Positions 1 to 11,318 of a DNA stretch of 64,000 nt are shown here, one piece after another (within the stretch, counting starts at the first letter, position 1; each line of letters starts with the position of its first letter). A program made the translations under genes and the position numbers. This stretch comes from Corbicula japonica (Eukaryota > Mollusca > Bivalvia > Venerida > Cyrenidae). Where the stretch lies: assembly GCA_038501625.1 (NCBI GenBank), contig JAZAYU010000002.1, forward strand, positions 15,275,702 to 15,339,701, given 5' to 3'. The notes under the pieces were generated by a model, which had not been told where the DNA came from, did no database searches, and saw nothing but the letters and a program-made list of their open reading frames with translations.

Positions 1-197
1 AACGCCCATTTTCTACTTATGTATATTAACTTTCTAGGAACCCGTGAACACCTGAACAATTTTCTAGCACTAACAAAAACAATGTTTATTGAATTAAATG
101 ATTCTGTTTTTCTTTCATTAAAGTTTGTTTTTTTCTCACATATATATGATAAAAACACTTCATTTTAAACATTTTGAAAATAAAGTGTACTGATTAC

Positions 198-278
198 CTT
201 AAGTTTGACGTTTTCTTTTCTAGGCACTTCGATTTCTTCTTCTGTATCTCCAGAGTCGCTTTCATCATGTTCATAACT
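198..278 (-). CDS. candidate internal coding exon, gene unknown
   Basis: On the minus strand an 81-nt open segment lies between a good acceptor (aatttctag) and a good donor (gtaatca). Read in phase 0 it encodes 27 residues, strongly acidic first (SYEHDESDSGDTEEE) and basic at the end (RKENVKLK), typical of a disordered linker. A second frame is also open, so the phase is not proven. No domain is recognisable. The rest of the gene would lie beyond the left edge and, upstream, at higher coordinates. Confidence 0.45.
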
Positions 279-870
279 CTAGAAATTTAATAGATATTAT
301 TACGTATATTGCGTTGTTTATAATATACGATTTATGTACCTTCTTAATAACATACACATGAGTTTATTTTGTTACATGTAGTACAATGTTTATCATTTAT
401 TTATCGCAGACTCGCATGCAGTTATCTCTAAGATTTTTAAGAAGTGCTTTGTTATTTGGTTAAAGTTCTTAATAAATGATGATATCACTGTGGTATTTAA
501 ATGTGTAATTTAATATTTGCTTTGAGGATTATGGGATATTTAAAGATTCGATATTTCATTAATTAAAACACGTGTTTTGTAAAAGAAATTCTAATTATTG
601 TGATATCATTTTGTAGAGGTATTTTTGTCTTACAGAATAAAGGAAAGGTCTTGCCACATAAACGCATGTATCATGTATACACCCCCAAAACTGCCGAACT
701 CTTTGACTGACCGATTATGAACAAATGATTTCTAAAATAATTATGTAAATGTTCAATCAACAATAATTATAAAATAGGATTGTCAGCTCTTGATTCCTAA
801 CTCAATTACAGATAACCACAGTTGACCACTCTACTTGAGCGACTATAAACAAAGAGAACAGCTAGATGCT

Positions 871-901
<31 letters not shown>

Positions 902-919
902 CTAGTAACCAACCTAGGT
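279..919. other. AT-rich stretch, no gene seen
   Basis: Presumed intron or intergenic sequence. I see no coding segment with splice sites. A short (TA)n run lies near 873-897. Confidence 0.5.
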
Positions 920-1075
920 GGCCTAGGCCCAAGATCATAAAACTAAGTTTTGAGATCAGTCTCAAATCTCAAGGATCTGATTGGCTGAAATGGCGACTGG
1001 TCGCCATTTCAGCCAATCAGATGCTTGAGATTTGAGACTGATCTCCAGATTTAGTTTTATGATCTCCAGACCTAT
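920..1075. mobile_element. foldback MITE
   Basis: Nearly the whole segment is an inverted repeat. Arms of about 65 nt (932-996 and 1001-1064) flank a 4-nt loop (ctgg), and the inner 20 nt of each arm are perfectly complementary. No coding potential. Such hairpins are typical of non-autonomous foldback elements; no clear target duplication was found, so the superfamily is not assigned. Confidence 0.75.
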
Positions 1076-2501
1076 TTTATCCAACTCAACATAGATGATG
1101 AGCTATATATGAGCTCAACCATTATTACGTTGTTCAGCAACAGTTAGCCTCTCTCATCAAACTTACTACAGTTGATGGCCATTTCTACACTGTATATGAC
1201 GTTAGGCGATGATCACACAATCTTAATACTGCAACCCGGTATTTATACGCTATCTAATCTAAACCCTCTCCTGAAAGCAATGCTTTCGCAGTGAACACGG
1301 GAAATAGATTTCATAGCTTTATTTACTGCAAAGTTACAACCTTTTGATTACTTGTATTCTCCAACAACATTGACCTGACACTCTTGCACTTGACACCATA
1401 TTCTTTAAATTTCGTAAACGTTACCATCTACGTTGAATCGGTAGTCCAGCATCTATTCCAATACACCACACATCACTGTGGTGTAAATTGCATAAATATA
1501 TTGATCGGCGTATTCGCTGATACCCGTGTTTATCCAATGACCTTTACGAAAATTGAAAATTAATGAAGGTCAATATTGTTGGACAATACTATCTCTGTGA
1601 AGATCTAGCAACATTCTTACTCAAATGTGTGTGTTTAAGTTTGTTTAAAGACGCCCTTCCGCAAGCCATATGGGCGTCTGTCTAGAATTAGATTCTTCTC
1701 TTCTTCTTGGTTGTTCTGTGATGATGTCTGTAGTTCTGTAGTTGTGTAGTCTTTGATGTTTTGCGGTGATGTCTGAAGTTTGAAGTCTAGTGGTGAAATC
1801 TGCAAAGTTGTTTTCTATTGGATGATTTAGCCTAAATCTATTGGTTGGCTGTCTGTTTCTATATTTAGTAACCTTCCTTTGTCTGTTGACCTAGTTGTCT
1901 TGACCTGGATTTCTGGCTTCTGTGCGTTGTCTGTATCTATCTGTACCGGGTCTTCTCCTTGGTCGATGGGAGGGTCCCCCTCCCCGTCTCTGCAAACGTC
2001 CAACCCTCGAACACACAACATCGACGAACCTTCCTCCCGCCTGTGGCCATACTAGCCGAATAAGTTTCAAATCTGTGGGTTAAAAAGCAGTCTACTTCGT
2101 CGAGGAAGGAGATATGTGAGCGACGATCGAACGGCGGCAGGTAGGGGAGAGGAATCCCCCATTGATGTCTGTCCAAAACCCGGAAACGGCTCTTTTGAGG
2201 GCCACTGGTCACACTTGTCCGGCTCTAGCTCCAAATCAGGACTGCCTTGTCCCCCGTGTTGTCTTACGACTCCTTAGAGAACAACTGATTGGTAACCATC
2301 TCCCTGTGACCTTGATTCCGAAGAGCGCGCCCAAACACGTCTGCTCTTGCCGATGTTCTGGCTCGGAATGTCTTACTCAAATCTAAGAGCATCGCCTTAT
2401 ATACCGACTACTGGACCGAAACTTAATTTTAATTGGTCCTACGAACAAAAACTTAGGCCACATCCGTGTATTTCCATTATTCAATGCAAATAACACATCA
2501 C
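1076..2501. other. non-coding stretch with a GC-richer block
   Basis: No supported gene. A short hairpin lies at 1649-1679 (8-bp stem AGACGCCC/GGGCGTCT). The block 1930-2400 is clearly richer in G+C than its surroundings and on the minus strand begins with a TATA-like string (TATATAAGG near 2398-2406), so it could be a promoter or an old LTR. Short open frames there show no recognisable protein. Confidence 0.35.
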
Positions 2502-2655
2502 ACATCAAAACATTATGCACCCTATATATTGTGAGCAGCGTTTACTGTAGCCACGCCTCTTTAAGTAATACTCCACACTGTATACCATCAGGAATTATTA
2601 TTCGTTTGGTGAATAACACTTTAACACAGAGGATGAAGTTGAAACGTAAATATAT
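2502..2655. repeat. dispersed repeat, copy 1
   Basis: This segment aligns over about 150 nt, in the same orientation, with 39940-40093. Shared landmarks in order are 'catcaaaacatt', 'tagccacgcct', 'tccacactgt'/'ttcacactgt' and 'attcgtttg(g/a)tgaataa'. The copies have many substitutions and small gaps, so they are old. Family unknown. Confidence 0.6.
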
Positions 2656-2851
2656 AGTGATGACGTCTTTTAAAACACACGACCTTTATCCAATCTGAAC
2701 TCATCGGACAGTGTCTACACACCATCGCACGATCGCCGATTAGGCGGAATTGGCCGAGTAGTTCCGATTGGACCTTTATCTTGAAGTTGTCGTTTCATGG
2801 CGTATCACCGGTTGCCTCATTTCCGGCGTTCGCCTGTTTCCGGCGGCCCTG

Positions 2852-3351
2852 NNNNNNNNNNNNNNNNNNNNNNNNNNNNNNNNNNNNNNNNNNNNNNNNN
2901 NNNNNNNNNNNNNNNNNNNNNNNNNNNNNNNNNNNNNNNNNNNNNNNNNNNNNNNNNNNNNNNNNNNNNNNNNNNNNNNNNNNNNNNNNNNNNNNNNNNN
3001 NNNNNNNNNNNNNNNNNNNNNNNNNNNNNNNNNNNNNNNNNNNNNNNNNNNNNNNNNNNNNNNNNNNNNNNNNNNNNNNNNNNNNNNNNNNNNNNNNNNN
3101 NNNNNNNNNNNNNNNNNNNNNNNNNNNNNNNNNNNNNNNNNNNNNNNNNNNNNNNNNNNNNNNNNNNNNNNNNNNNNNNNNNNNNNNNNNNNNNNNNNNN
3201 NNNNNNNNNNNNNNNNNNNNNNNNNNNNNNNNNNNNNNNNNNNNNNNNNNNNNNNNNNNNNNNNNNNNNNNNNNNNNNNNNNNNNNNNNNNNNNNNNNNN
3301 NNNNNNNNNNNNNNNNNNNNNNNNNNNNNNNNNNNNNNNNNNNNNNNNNNN
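2852..3351. other. assembly gap (500 N)
   Basis: Exactly 500 consecutive N, a conventional gap size of unknown true length. Open reading frames running through it have no meaning. It lies only about 200 bp from tandem array A. Confidence 0.98.
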
Positions 3352-3548
3352 TCATTTTGTCCGAATACGGAAATGTCCGGAGAATGTAGCCGAACGTATT
3401 TTCATGAAAGCGTATAAAAGGGAAAGTAACATATTAGTAATATTCGCAACTTCTGAAATTACGTACGCATACAATATAATGCCAATTTAAATGTTTATCG
3501 TCTACCGGTATTTGAGAATAATATCAAATAAAATACAAGCCGATTTAC

Positions 3549-3649
3549 CTGACTTTGTTAAGGTGGCGGACCACAGTAACCGGTCCTAATTTCACAGTTT
3601 CCGACACACACTCTGTACCTAGTCTATGAAAGCAATCCACAACAACAAC
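3549..3649 (-). CDS. candidate coding exon at the edge of array A
   Basis: On the minus strand a 101-nt open segment begins after a strong acceptor (tgatttctgtttcag) and ends at a strong donor (CAG/gtaaat). It encodes VVVVDCFHRLGTE... and finishes with two bases of a split codon. I do not recognise the product. The array-A boundary (3558) falls inside it: the first 92 nt recur in every array copy, but the last 9 nt and the donor exist only here. It may be a real exon from which the array grew, or a chance frame. Confidence 0.3.
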
Positions 3650-4225
3650 CTGAAACAGAAATCAGTGATTACTGTAAACATATGGCTATAAGCTACTCAT
3701 GCAACACAAATTCAGGCTATGAAGAACTCCTGAAAAAATCCAAGGAACACTGAAACACAGTCCAAGCATCACTTTTGCACAGTCGGCCGAGGCAAAAATC
3801 ACGAAACCCAAAATATTGCACAATATTAATGTCCAACCGACAACTCCCAGAAATGGTTGCATTCAAACCAGCTGAAACAGCAGATTCAGAAAAGAATATA
3901 GCCAATAGCTGTCATCCCTACCGATTTTCCGCAAAATAAATCCAAAATCATGCAACTGAATTTCTGAAGCGGAAACAGCTTACTATACAGGATTTCCCTA
4001 GTTTCGAATTCAAGCCCCTGCATCACACTGATCATCACCTGGCTGCTTTTGGTTTCTAATAGTTATTAAACAAATATATTCTAAATACCTTGAAAACACA
4101 AAATCTGTATCTATAATTAATTTAGGCTTGATAAAAGTCAAAATATCTTCATAGTATCCCCTATTTCATAATTTCTACATGGCCAGTTCGAGAAGTGGCT
4201 ATAAAACTGTGATGCGCTCCCTTAA
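3558..4225 (+). mobile_element. TTAA-flanked core of the array-A unit (MITE-like)
   Basis: The segment begins TTAAGGTGGCGG and ends CGCTCCCTTAA. Reversed, the end reads TTAAGGGAGCGC, so the first 20 nt of both ends match at most positions (TTAAGG..GCG...CACAGT). TTAA at both ends suggests a piggyBac-type non-autonomous element. The same core recurs in units 2-5 and, diverged and inverted, twice in array B. Superfamily assignment is inference from the TTAA sites alone. Confidence 0.45.
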
Positions 4226-7200
4226 AGAGACACACATGTTTGACCTAACATATACCTTAGAGTTGCATCAATTTTGCAGACTAACTGGAATAAAATAAGA
4301 CTAAAATCATACACCTGAATGCATATTCAGGTCAGATATGGCAATTTAAGTCAAGACAGTATTCATGAAAAATATGCATTATTTGTACAGAAATTGAACG
4401 TTACCTTATTTACCAACAGTGACTATTTACAATTTCCTAAAATTCATATTTCAATTAGTACCAGTGTAATATTCTGATGTTTTTCAAGCACCATCCACAT
4501 TCATTTTGCTGAAAATCATTCAAAATAAGCCCATTATTAGGTCTAAACAGCTCTGCTGGGTGATCAAAAATAAGCAACTGCATAAAGTCTGACATTTTTC
4601 TGATACCCTGACAGGCTCTTGGATACTGAATTGTTTCAAACACCTCTGCAGACCACTTTACTGATACTTATGATGTCAAAATCAGCCCAGTCAACTGTCC
4701 CAACATGAATTTGTACTCTTTCATGTTAAATTGTGACTTGTTTGGTGAAATGCTTGAAATACCTGTCATAAGAGTTTACATAAATTACAGTGCCCATTTG
4801 GGTAAATCCATAATATGTACAGAGTCAAAGCCAGCTATTATTAAAAAAAAGCTATGGCATGCTTGCTACAAGCACCTGAATAGCTACCGCATTTCTGGTA
4901 CAAAGTCTGTCTGACATAACTTCAATCGGATGTGACATTTTTAGTGGTTTTTACCGACAGCGACATTTTCAGAGTCGCTCGGATGACAAAAATTAGCCGT
5001 GCCCTGCTTAAAAAGAGGGAAACGACAAAAATGTTGGTTGAACATTACTTTTTTCCATGCGAAACATTCTTTCGTACCATAAGAAATAATGCCTTAAAGA
5101 CAGGCGACAAATTTCACACTTTCTACTTGAAAAAAAATATACATGACTTTGCGCCAGGCATCTCAGCATACCACCAAGTCTGAGTTACCTCCCCTTAATG
5201 CTGATTGCCAGACAGTTTATTTTAGATAAAGCAGACCTAATATTGATCATTTTGTGTACTACTCATTCTGGACAGATATTTTAAGCTTTAAAATACCATA
5301 CCTGACAATATTTGTAAATCAACACTTTTCCTTAAGGTGGCGGACCACAGTAACCGGTCCTAATTTCACAGTTTCCGACACACACTCTGTACCTAGTCTA
5401 TGAAAGCAATCCACAACAACAACCTGAAACAGAAATCAGTGATTACTGTAAACATATGGCTATAAGCTACTCATGCAACACAAATTCAGGCTATGAAGAA
5501 CTCCTGAAAAAATCCAAGGAACACTGAAACACAGTCCAAGCATCACTTTTGCACAGTCGGCCGAGGCAAAAATCACGAAACCCAAAATATTGCACAATAT
5601 TAATGTCCAACCGACAACTCCCAGAAATGGTTGCATTCAAACCAGCTGAAACAGCAGATTCAGAAAAGAATATAGCCAATAGCTGTCATCCCTACCGATT
5701 TTCCGCAAAATAAATCCAAAATCATGCAACTGAATTTCTGAAGCGGAAACAGCTTACTATACAGGATTTCCCTAGTTTCGAATTCAAGCCCCTGCATCAC
5801 ACTGATCATCACCTGGCTGCTTTTGGTTTCTAATAGTTATTAAACAAATATATTCTAAATACCTTGAAAACACAAAATCTGTATCTATAATTAATTTAGG
5901 CTTGATAAAAGTCAAAATATCTTCATAGTATCCCCTATTTCATAATTTCTACATGGCCAGTTCGAGAAGTGGCTATAAAACTGTGATGCGCTCCCTTAAA
6001 GAGACACACATGTTTGACCTAACATATACCTTAGAGTTGCATCAATTTTGCAGACTAACTGGAATAAAATAAGACTAAAATCATACACCTGAATGCATAT
6101 TCAGGTCAGATATGGCAATTTAAGTCAAGACAGTATTCATGAAAAATATGCATTATTTGTACAGAAATTGAACGTTACCTTATTTACCAACAGTGACTAT
6201 TTACAATTTCCTAAAATTCATATTTCAATTAGTACCAGTGTAATATTCTGATGTTTTTCAAGCACCATCCACATTCATTTTGCTGAAAATCATTCAAAAT
6301 AAGCCCATTATTAGGTCTAAACAGCTCTGCTGGGTGATCAAAAATAAGCAACTGCATAAAGTCTGACATTTTTCTGATACCCTGACAGGCTCTTGGATAC
6401 TGAATTGTTTCAAACACCTCTGCAGACCACTTTACTGATACTTATGATGTCAAAATCAGCCCAGTCAACTGTCCCAACATGAATTTGTACTCTTTCATGT
6501 TAAATTGTGACTTGTTTGGTGAAATGCTTGAAATACCTGTCATAAGAGTTTACATAAATTACAGTGCCCATTTGGGTAAATCCATAATATGTACAGAGTC
6601 AAAGCCAGCTATTATTAAAAAAAAGCTATGGCATGCTTGCTACAAGCACCTGAATAGCTACCGCATTTCTGGTACAAAGTCTGTCTGACATAACTTCAAT
6701 CGGATGTGACATTTTTAGTGGTTTTTACCGACAGCGACATTTTCAGAGTCGCTCGGATGACAAAAATTAGCCGTGCCCTGCTTAAAAAGAGGGAAACGAC
6801 AAAAATGTTGGTTGAACATTACTTTTTTCCATGCGAAACATTCTTTCGTACCATAAGAAATAATGCCTTAAAGACAGGCGACAAATTTCACACTTTCTAC
6901 TTGAAAAAAAATATACATGACTTTGCGCCAGGCATCTCAGCATACCACCAAGTCTGAGTTACCTCCCCTTAATGCTGATTGCCAGACAGTTTATTTTAGA
7001 TAAAGCAGACCTAATATTGATCATTTTGTGTACTACTCATTCTGGACAGATATTTTAAGCTTTAAAATACCATACCTGACAATATTTGTAAATCAACACT
7101 TTTCCTTAAGGTGGCGGACCACAGTAACCGGTCCTAATTTCACAGTTTCCGACACACACTCTGTACCTAGTCTATGAAAGCAATCCACAACAACAACCTG

Positions 7201-10200
7201 AAACAGAAATCAGTGATTACTGTAAACATATGGCTATAAGCTACTCATGCAACACAAATTCAGGCTATGAAGAACTCCTGAAAAAATCCAAGGAACACTG
7301 AAACACAGTCCAAGCATCACTTTTGCACAGTCGGCCGAGGCAAAAATCACGAAACCCAAAATATTGCACAATATTAATGTCCAACCGACAACTCCCAGAA
7401 ATGGTTGCATTCAAACCAGCTGAAACAGCAGATTCAGAAAAGAATATAGCCAATAGCTGTCATCCCTACCGATTTTCCGCAAAATAAATCCAAAATCATG
7501 CAACTGAATTTCTGAAGCGGAAACAGCTTACTATACAGGATTTCCCTAGTTTCGAATTCAAGCCCCTGCATCACACTGATCATCACCTGGCTGCTTTTGG
7601 TTTCTAATAGTTATTAAACAAATATATTCTAAATACCTTGAAAACACAAAATCTGTATCTATAATTAATTTAGGCTTGATAAAAGTCAAAATATCTTCAT
7701 AGTATCCCCTATTTCATAATTTCTACATGGCCAGTTCGAGAAGTGGCTATAAAACTGTGATGCGCTCCCTTAAAGAGACACACATGTTTGACCTAACATA
7801 TACCTTAGAGTTGCATCAATTTTGCAGACTAACTGGAATAAAATAAGACTAAAATCATACACCTGAATGCATATTCAGGTCAGATATGGCAATTTAAGTC
7901 AAGACAGTATTCATGAAAAATATGCATTATTTGTACAGAAATTGAACGTTACCTTATTTACCAACAGTGACTATTTACAATTTCCTAAAATTCATATTTC
8001 AATTAGTACCAGTGTAATATTCTGATGTTTTTCAAGCACCATCCACATTCATTTTGCTGAAAATCATTCAAAATAAGCCCATTATTAGGTCTAAACAGCT
8101 CTGCTGGGTGATCAAAAATAAGCAACTGCATAAAGTCTGACATTTTTCTGATACCCTGACAGGCTCTTGGATACTGAATTGTTTCAAACACCTCTGCAGA
8201 CCACTTTACTGATACTTATGATGTCAAAATCAGCCCAGTCAACTGTCCCAACATGAATTTGTACTCTTTCATGTTAAATTGTGACTTGTTTGGTGAAATG
8301 CTTGAAATACCTGTCATAAGAGTTTACATAAATTACAGTGCCCATTTGGGTAAATCCATAATATGTACAGAGTCAAAGCCAGCTATTATTAAAAAAAAGC
8401 TATGGCATGCTTGCTACAAGCACCTGAATAGCTACCGCATTTCTGGTACAAAGTCTGTCTGACATAACTTCAATCGGATGTGACATTTTTAGTGGTTTTT
8501 ACCGACAGCGACATTTTCAGAGTCGCTCGGATGACAAAAATTAGCCGTGCCCTGCTTAAAAAGAGGGAAACGACAAAAATGTTGGTTGAACATTACTTTT
8601 TTCCATGCGAAACATTCTTTCGTACCATAAGAAATAATGCCTTAAAGACAGGCGACAAATTTCACACTTTCTACTTGAAAAAAAATATACATGACTTTGC
8701 GCCAGGCATCTCAGCATACCACCAAGTCTGAGTTACCTCCCCTTAATGCTGATTGCCAGACAGTTTATTTTAGATAAAGCAGACCTAATATTGATCATTT
8801 TGTGTACTACTCATTCTGGACAGATATTTTAAGCTTTAAAATACCATACCTGACAATATTTGTAAATCAACACTTTTCCTTAAGGTGGCGGACCACAGTA
8901 ACCGGTCCTAATTTCACAGTTTCCGACACACACTCTGTACCTAGTCTATGAAAGCAATCCACAACAACAACCTGAAACAGAAATCAGTGATTACTGTAAA
9001 CATATGGCTATAAGCTACTCATGCAACACAAATTCAGGCTATGAAGAACTCCTGAAAAAATCCAAGGAACACTGAAACACAGTCCAAGCATCACTTTTGC
9101 ACAGTCGGCCGAGGCAAAAATCACGAAACCCAAAATATTGCACAATATTAATGTCCAACCGACAACTCCCAGAAATGGTTGCATTCAAACCAGCTGAAAC
9201 AGCAGATTCAGAAAAGAATATAGCCAATAGCTGTCATCCCTACCGATTTTCCGCAAAATAAATCCAAAATCATGCAACTGAATTTCTGAAGCGGAAACAG
9301 CTTACTATACAGGATTTCCCTAGTTTCGAATTCAAGCCCCTGCATCACACTGATCATCACCTGGCTGCTTTTGGTTTCTAATAGTTATTAAACAAATATA
9401 TTCTAAATACCTTGAAAACACAAAATCTGTATCTATAATTAATTTAGGCTTGATAAAAGTCAAAATATCTTCATAGTATCCCCTATTTCATAATTTCTAC
9501 ATGGCCAGTTCGAGAAGTGGCTATAAAACTGTGATGCGCTCCCTTAAAGAGACACACATGTTTGACCTAACATATACCTTAGAGTTGCATCAATTTTGCA
9601 GACTAACTGGAATAAAATAAGACTAAAATCATACACCTGAATGCATATTCAGGTCAGATATGGCAATTTAAGTCAAGACAGTATTCATGAAAAATATGCA
9701 TTATTTGTACAGAAATTGAACGTTACCTTATTTACCAACAGTGACTATTTACAATTTCCTAAAATTCATATTTCAATTAGTACCAGTGTAATATTCTGAT
9801 GTTTTTCAAGCACCATCCACATTCATTTTGCTGAAAATCATTCAAAATAAGCCCATTATTAGGTCTAAACAGCTCTGCTGGGTGATCAAAAATAAGCAAC
9901 TGCATAAAGTCTGACATTTTTCTGATACCCTGACAGGCTCTTGGATACTGAATTGTTTCAAACACCTCTGCAGACCACTTTACTGATACTTATGATGTCA
10001 AAATCAGCCCAGTCAACTGTCCCAACATGAATTTGTACTCTTTCATGTTAAATTGTGACTTGTTTGGTGAAATGCTTGAAATACCTGTCATAAGAGTTTA
10101 CATAAATTACAGTGCCCATTTGGGTAAATCCATAATATGTACAGAGTCAAAGCCAGCTATTATTAAAAAAAAGCTATGGCATGCTTGCTACAAGCACCTG

Positions 10201-11318
10201 AATAGCTACCGCATTTCTGGTACAAAGTCTGTCTGACATAACTTCAATCGGATGTGACATTTTTAGTGGTTTTTACCGACAGCGACATTTTCAGAGTCGC
10301 TCGGATGACAAAAATTAGCCGTGCCCTGCTTAAAAAGAGGGAAACGACAAAAATGTTGGTTGAACATTACTTTTTTCCATGCGAAACATTCTTTCGTACC
10401 ATAAGAAATAATGCCTTAAAGACAGGCGACAAATTTCACACTTTCTACTTGAAAAAAAATATACATGACTTTGCGCCAGGCATCTCAGCATACCACCAAG
10501 TCTGAGTTACCTCCCCTTAATGCTGATTGCCAGACAGTTTATTTTAGATAAAGCAGACCTAATATTGATCATTTTGTGTACTACTCATTCTGGACAGATA
10601 TTTTAAGCTTTAAAATACCATACCTGACAATATTTGTAAATCAACACTTTTCCTTAAGGTGGCGGACCACAGTAACCGGTCCTAATTTCACAGTTTCCGA
10701 CACACACTCTGTACCTAGTCTATGAAAGCAATCCACAACAACAACCTGAAACAGAAATCAGTGATTACTGTAAACATATGGCTATAAGCTACTCATGCAA
10801 CACAAATTCAGGCTATGAAGAACTCCTGAAAAAATCCAAGGAACACTGAAACACAGTCCAAGCATCACTTTTGCACAGTCGGCCGAGGCAAAAATCACGA
10901 AACCCAAAATATTGCACAATATTAATGTCCAACCGACAACTCCCAGAAATGGTTGCATTCAAACCAGCTGAAACAGCAGATTCAGAAAAGAATATAGCCA
11001 ATAGCTGTCATCCCTACCGATTTTCCGCAAAATAAATCCAAAATCATGCAACTGAATTTCTGAAGCGGAAACAGCTTACTATACAGGATTTCCCTAGTTT
11101 CGAATTCAAGCCCCTGCATCACACTGATCATCACCTGGCTGCTTTTGGTTTCTAATAGTTATTAAACAAATATATTCTAAATACCTTGAAAACACAAAAT
11201 CTGTATCTATAATTAATTTAGGCTTGATAAAAGTCAAAATATCTTCATAGTATCCCCTATTTCATAATTTCTACATGGCCAGTTCGAGAAGTGGCTATAA
11301 AACTGTGATGCGCTCCCT
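3558..11318 (+). repeat. tandem array A, 1774-bp unit, about 4.4 copies
   Basis: Four full units start at 3558, 5332, 7106 and 8880; a fifth, at 10654, is cut after about 665 nt. The period is 1774 bp, and I noticed no difference between copies, so amplification or homogenisation is recent. Each unit splits at TTAA sites into a 668-nt part flanked by short inverted termini and a 1106-nt spacer. Small open frames recur in each copy but are short, on both strands and without recognisable domains. The array ends on the same 668-nt part it starts with. Confidence 0.97.

Noticed and set aside
2768..3490. Open frames of 186-240 codons
   Set aside because: They run through the 500-N gap; the translated X residues are not sequence.
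3717..11001. Repeated 62-, 69- and 83-codon frames in array A
   Set aside because: Copied with the repeat, on both strands, no recognisable domain, and not conserved in the diverged array B.
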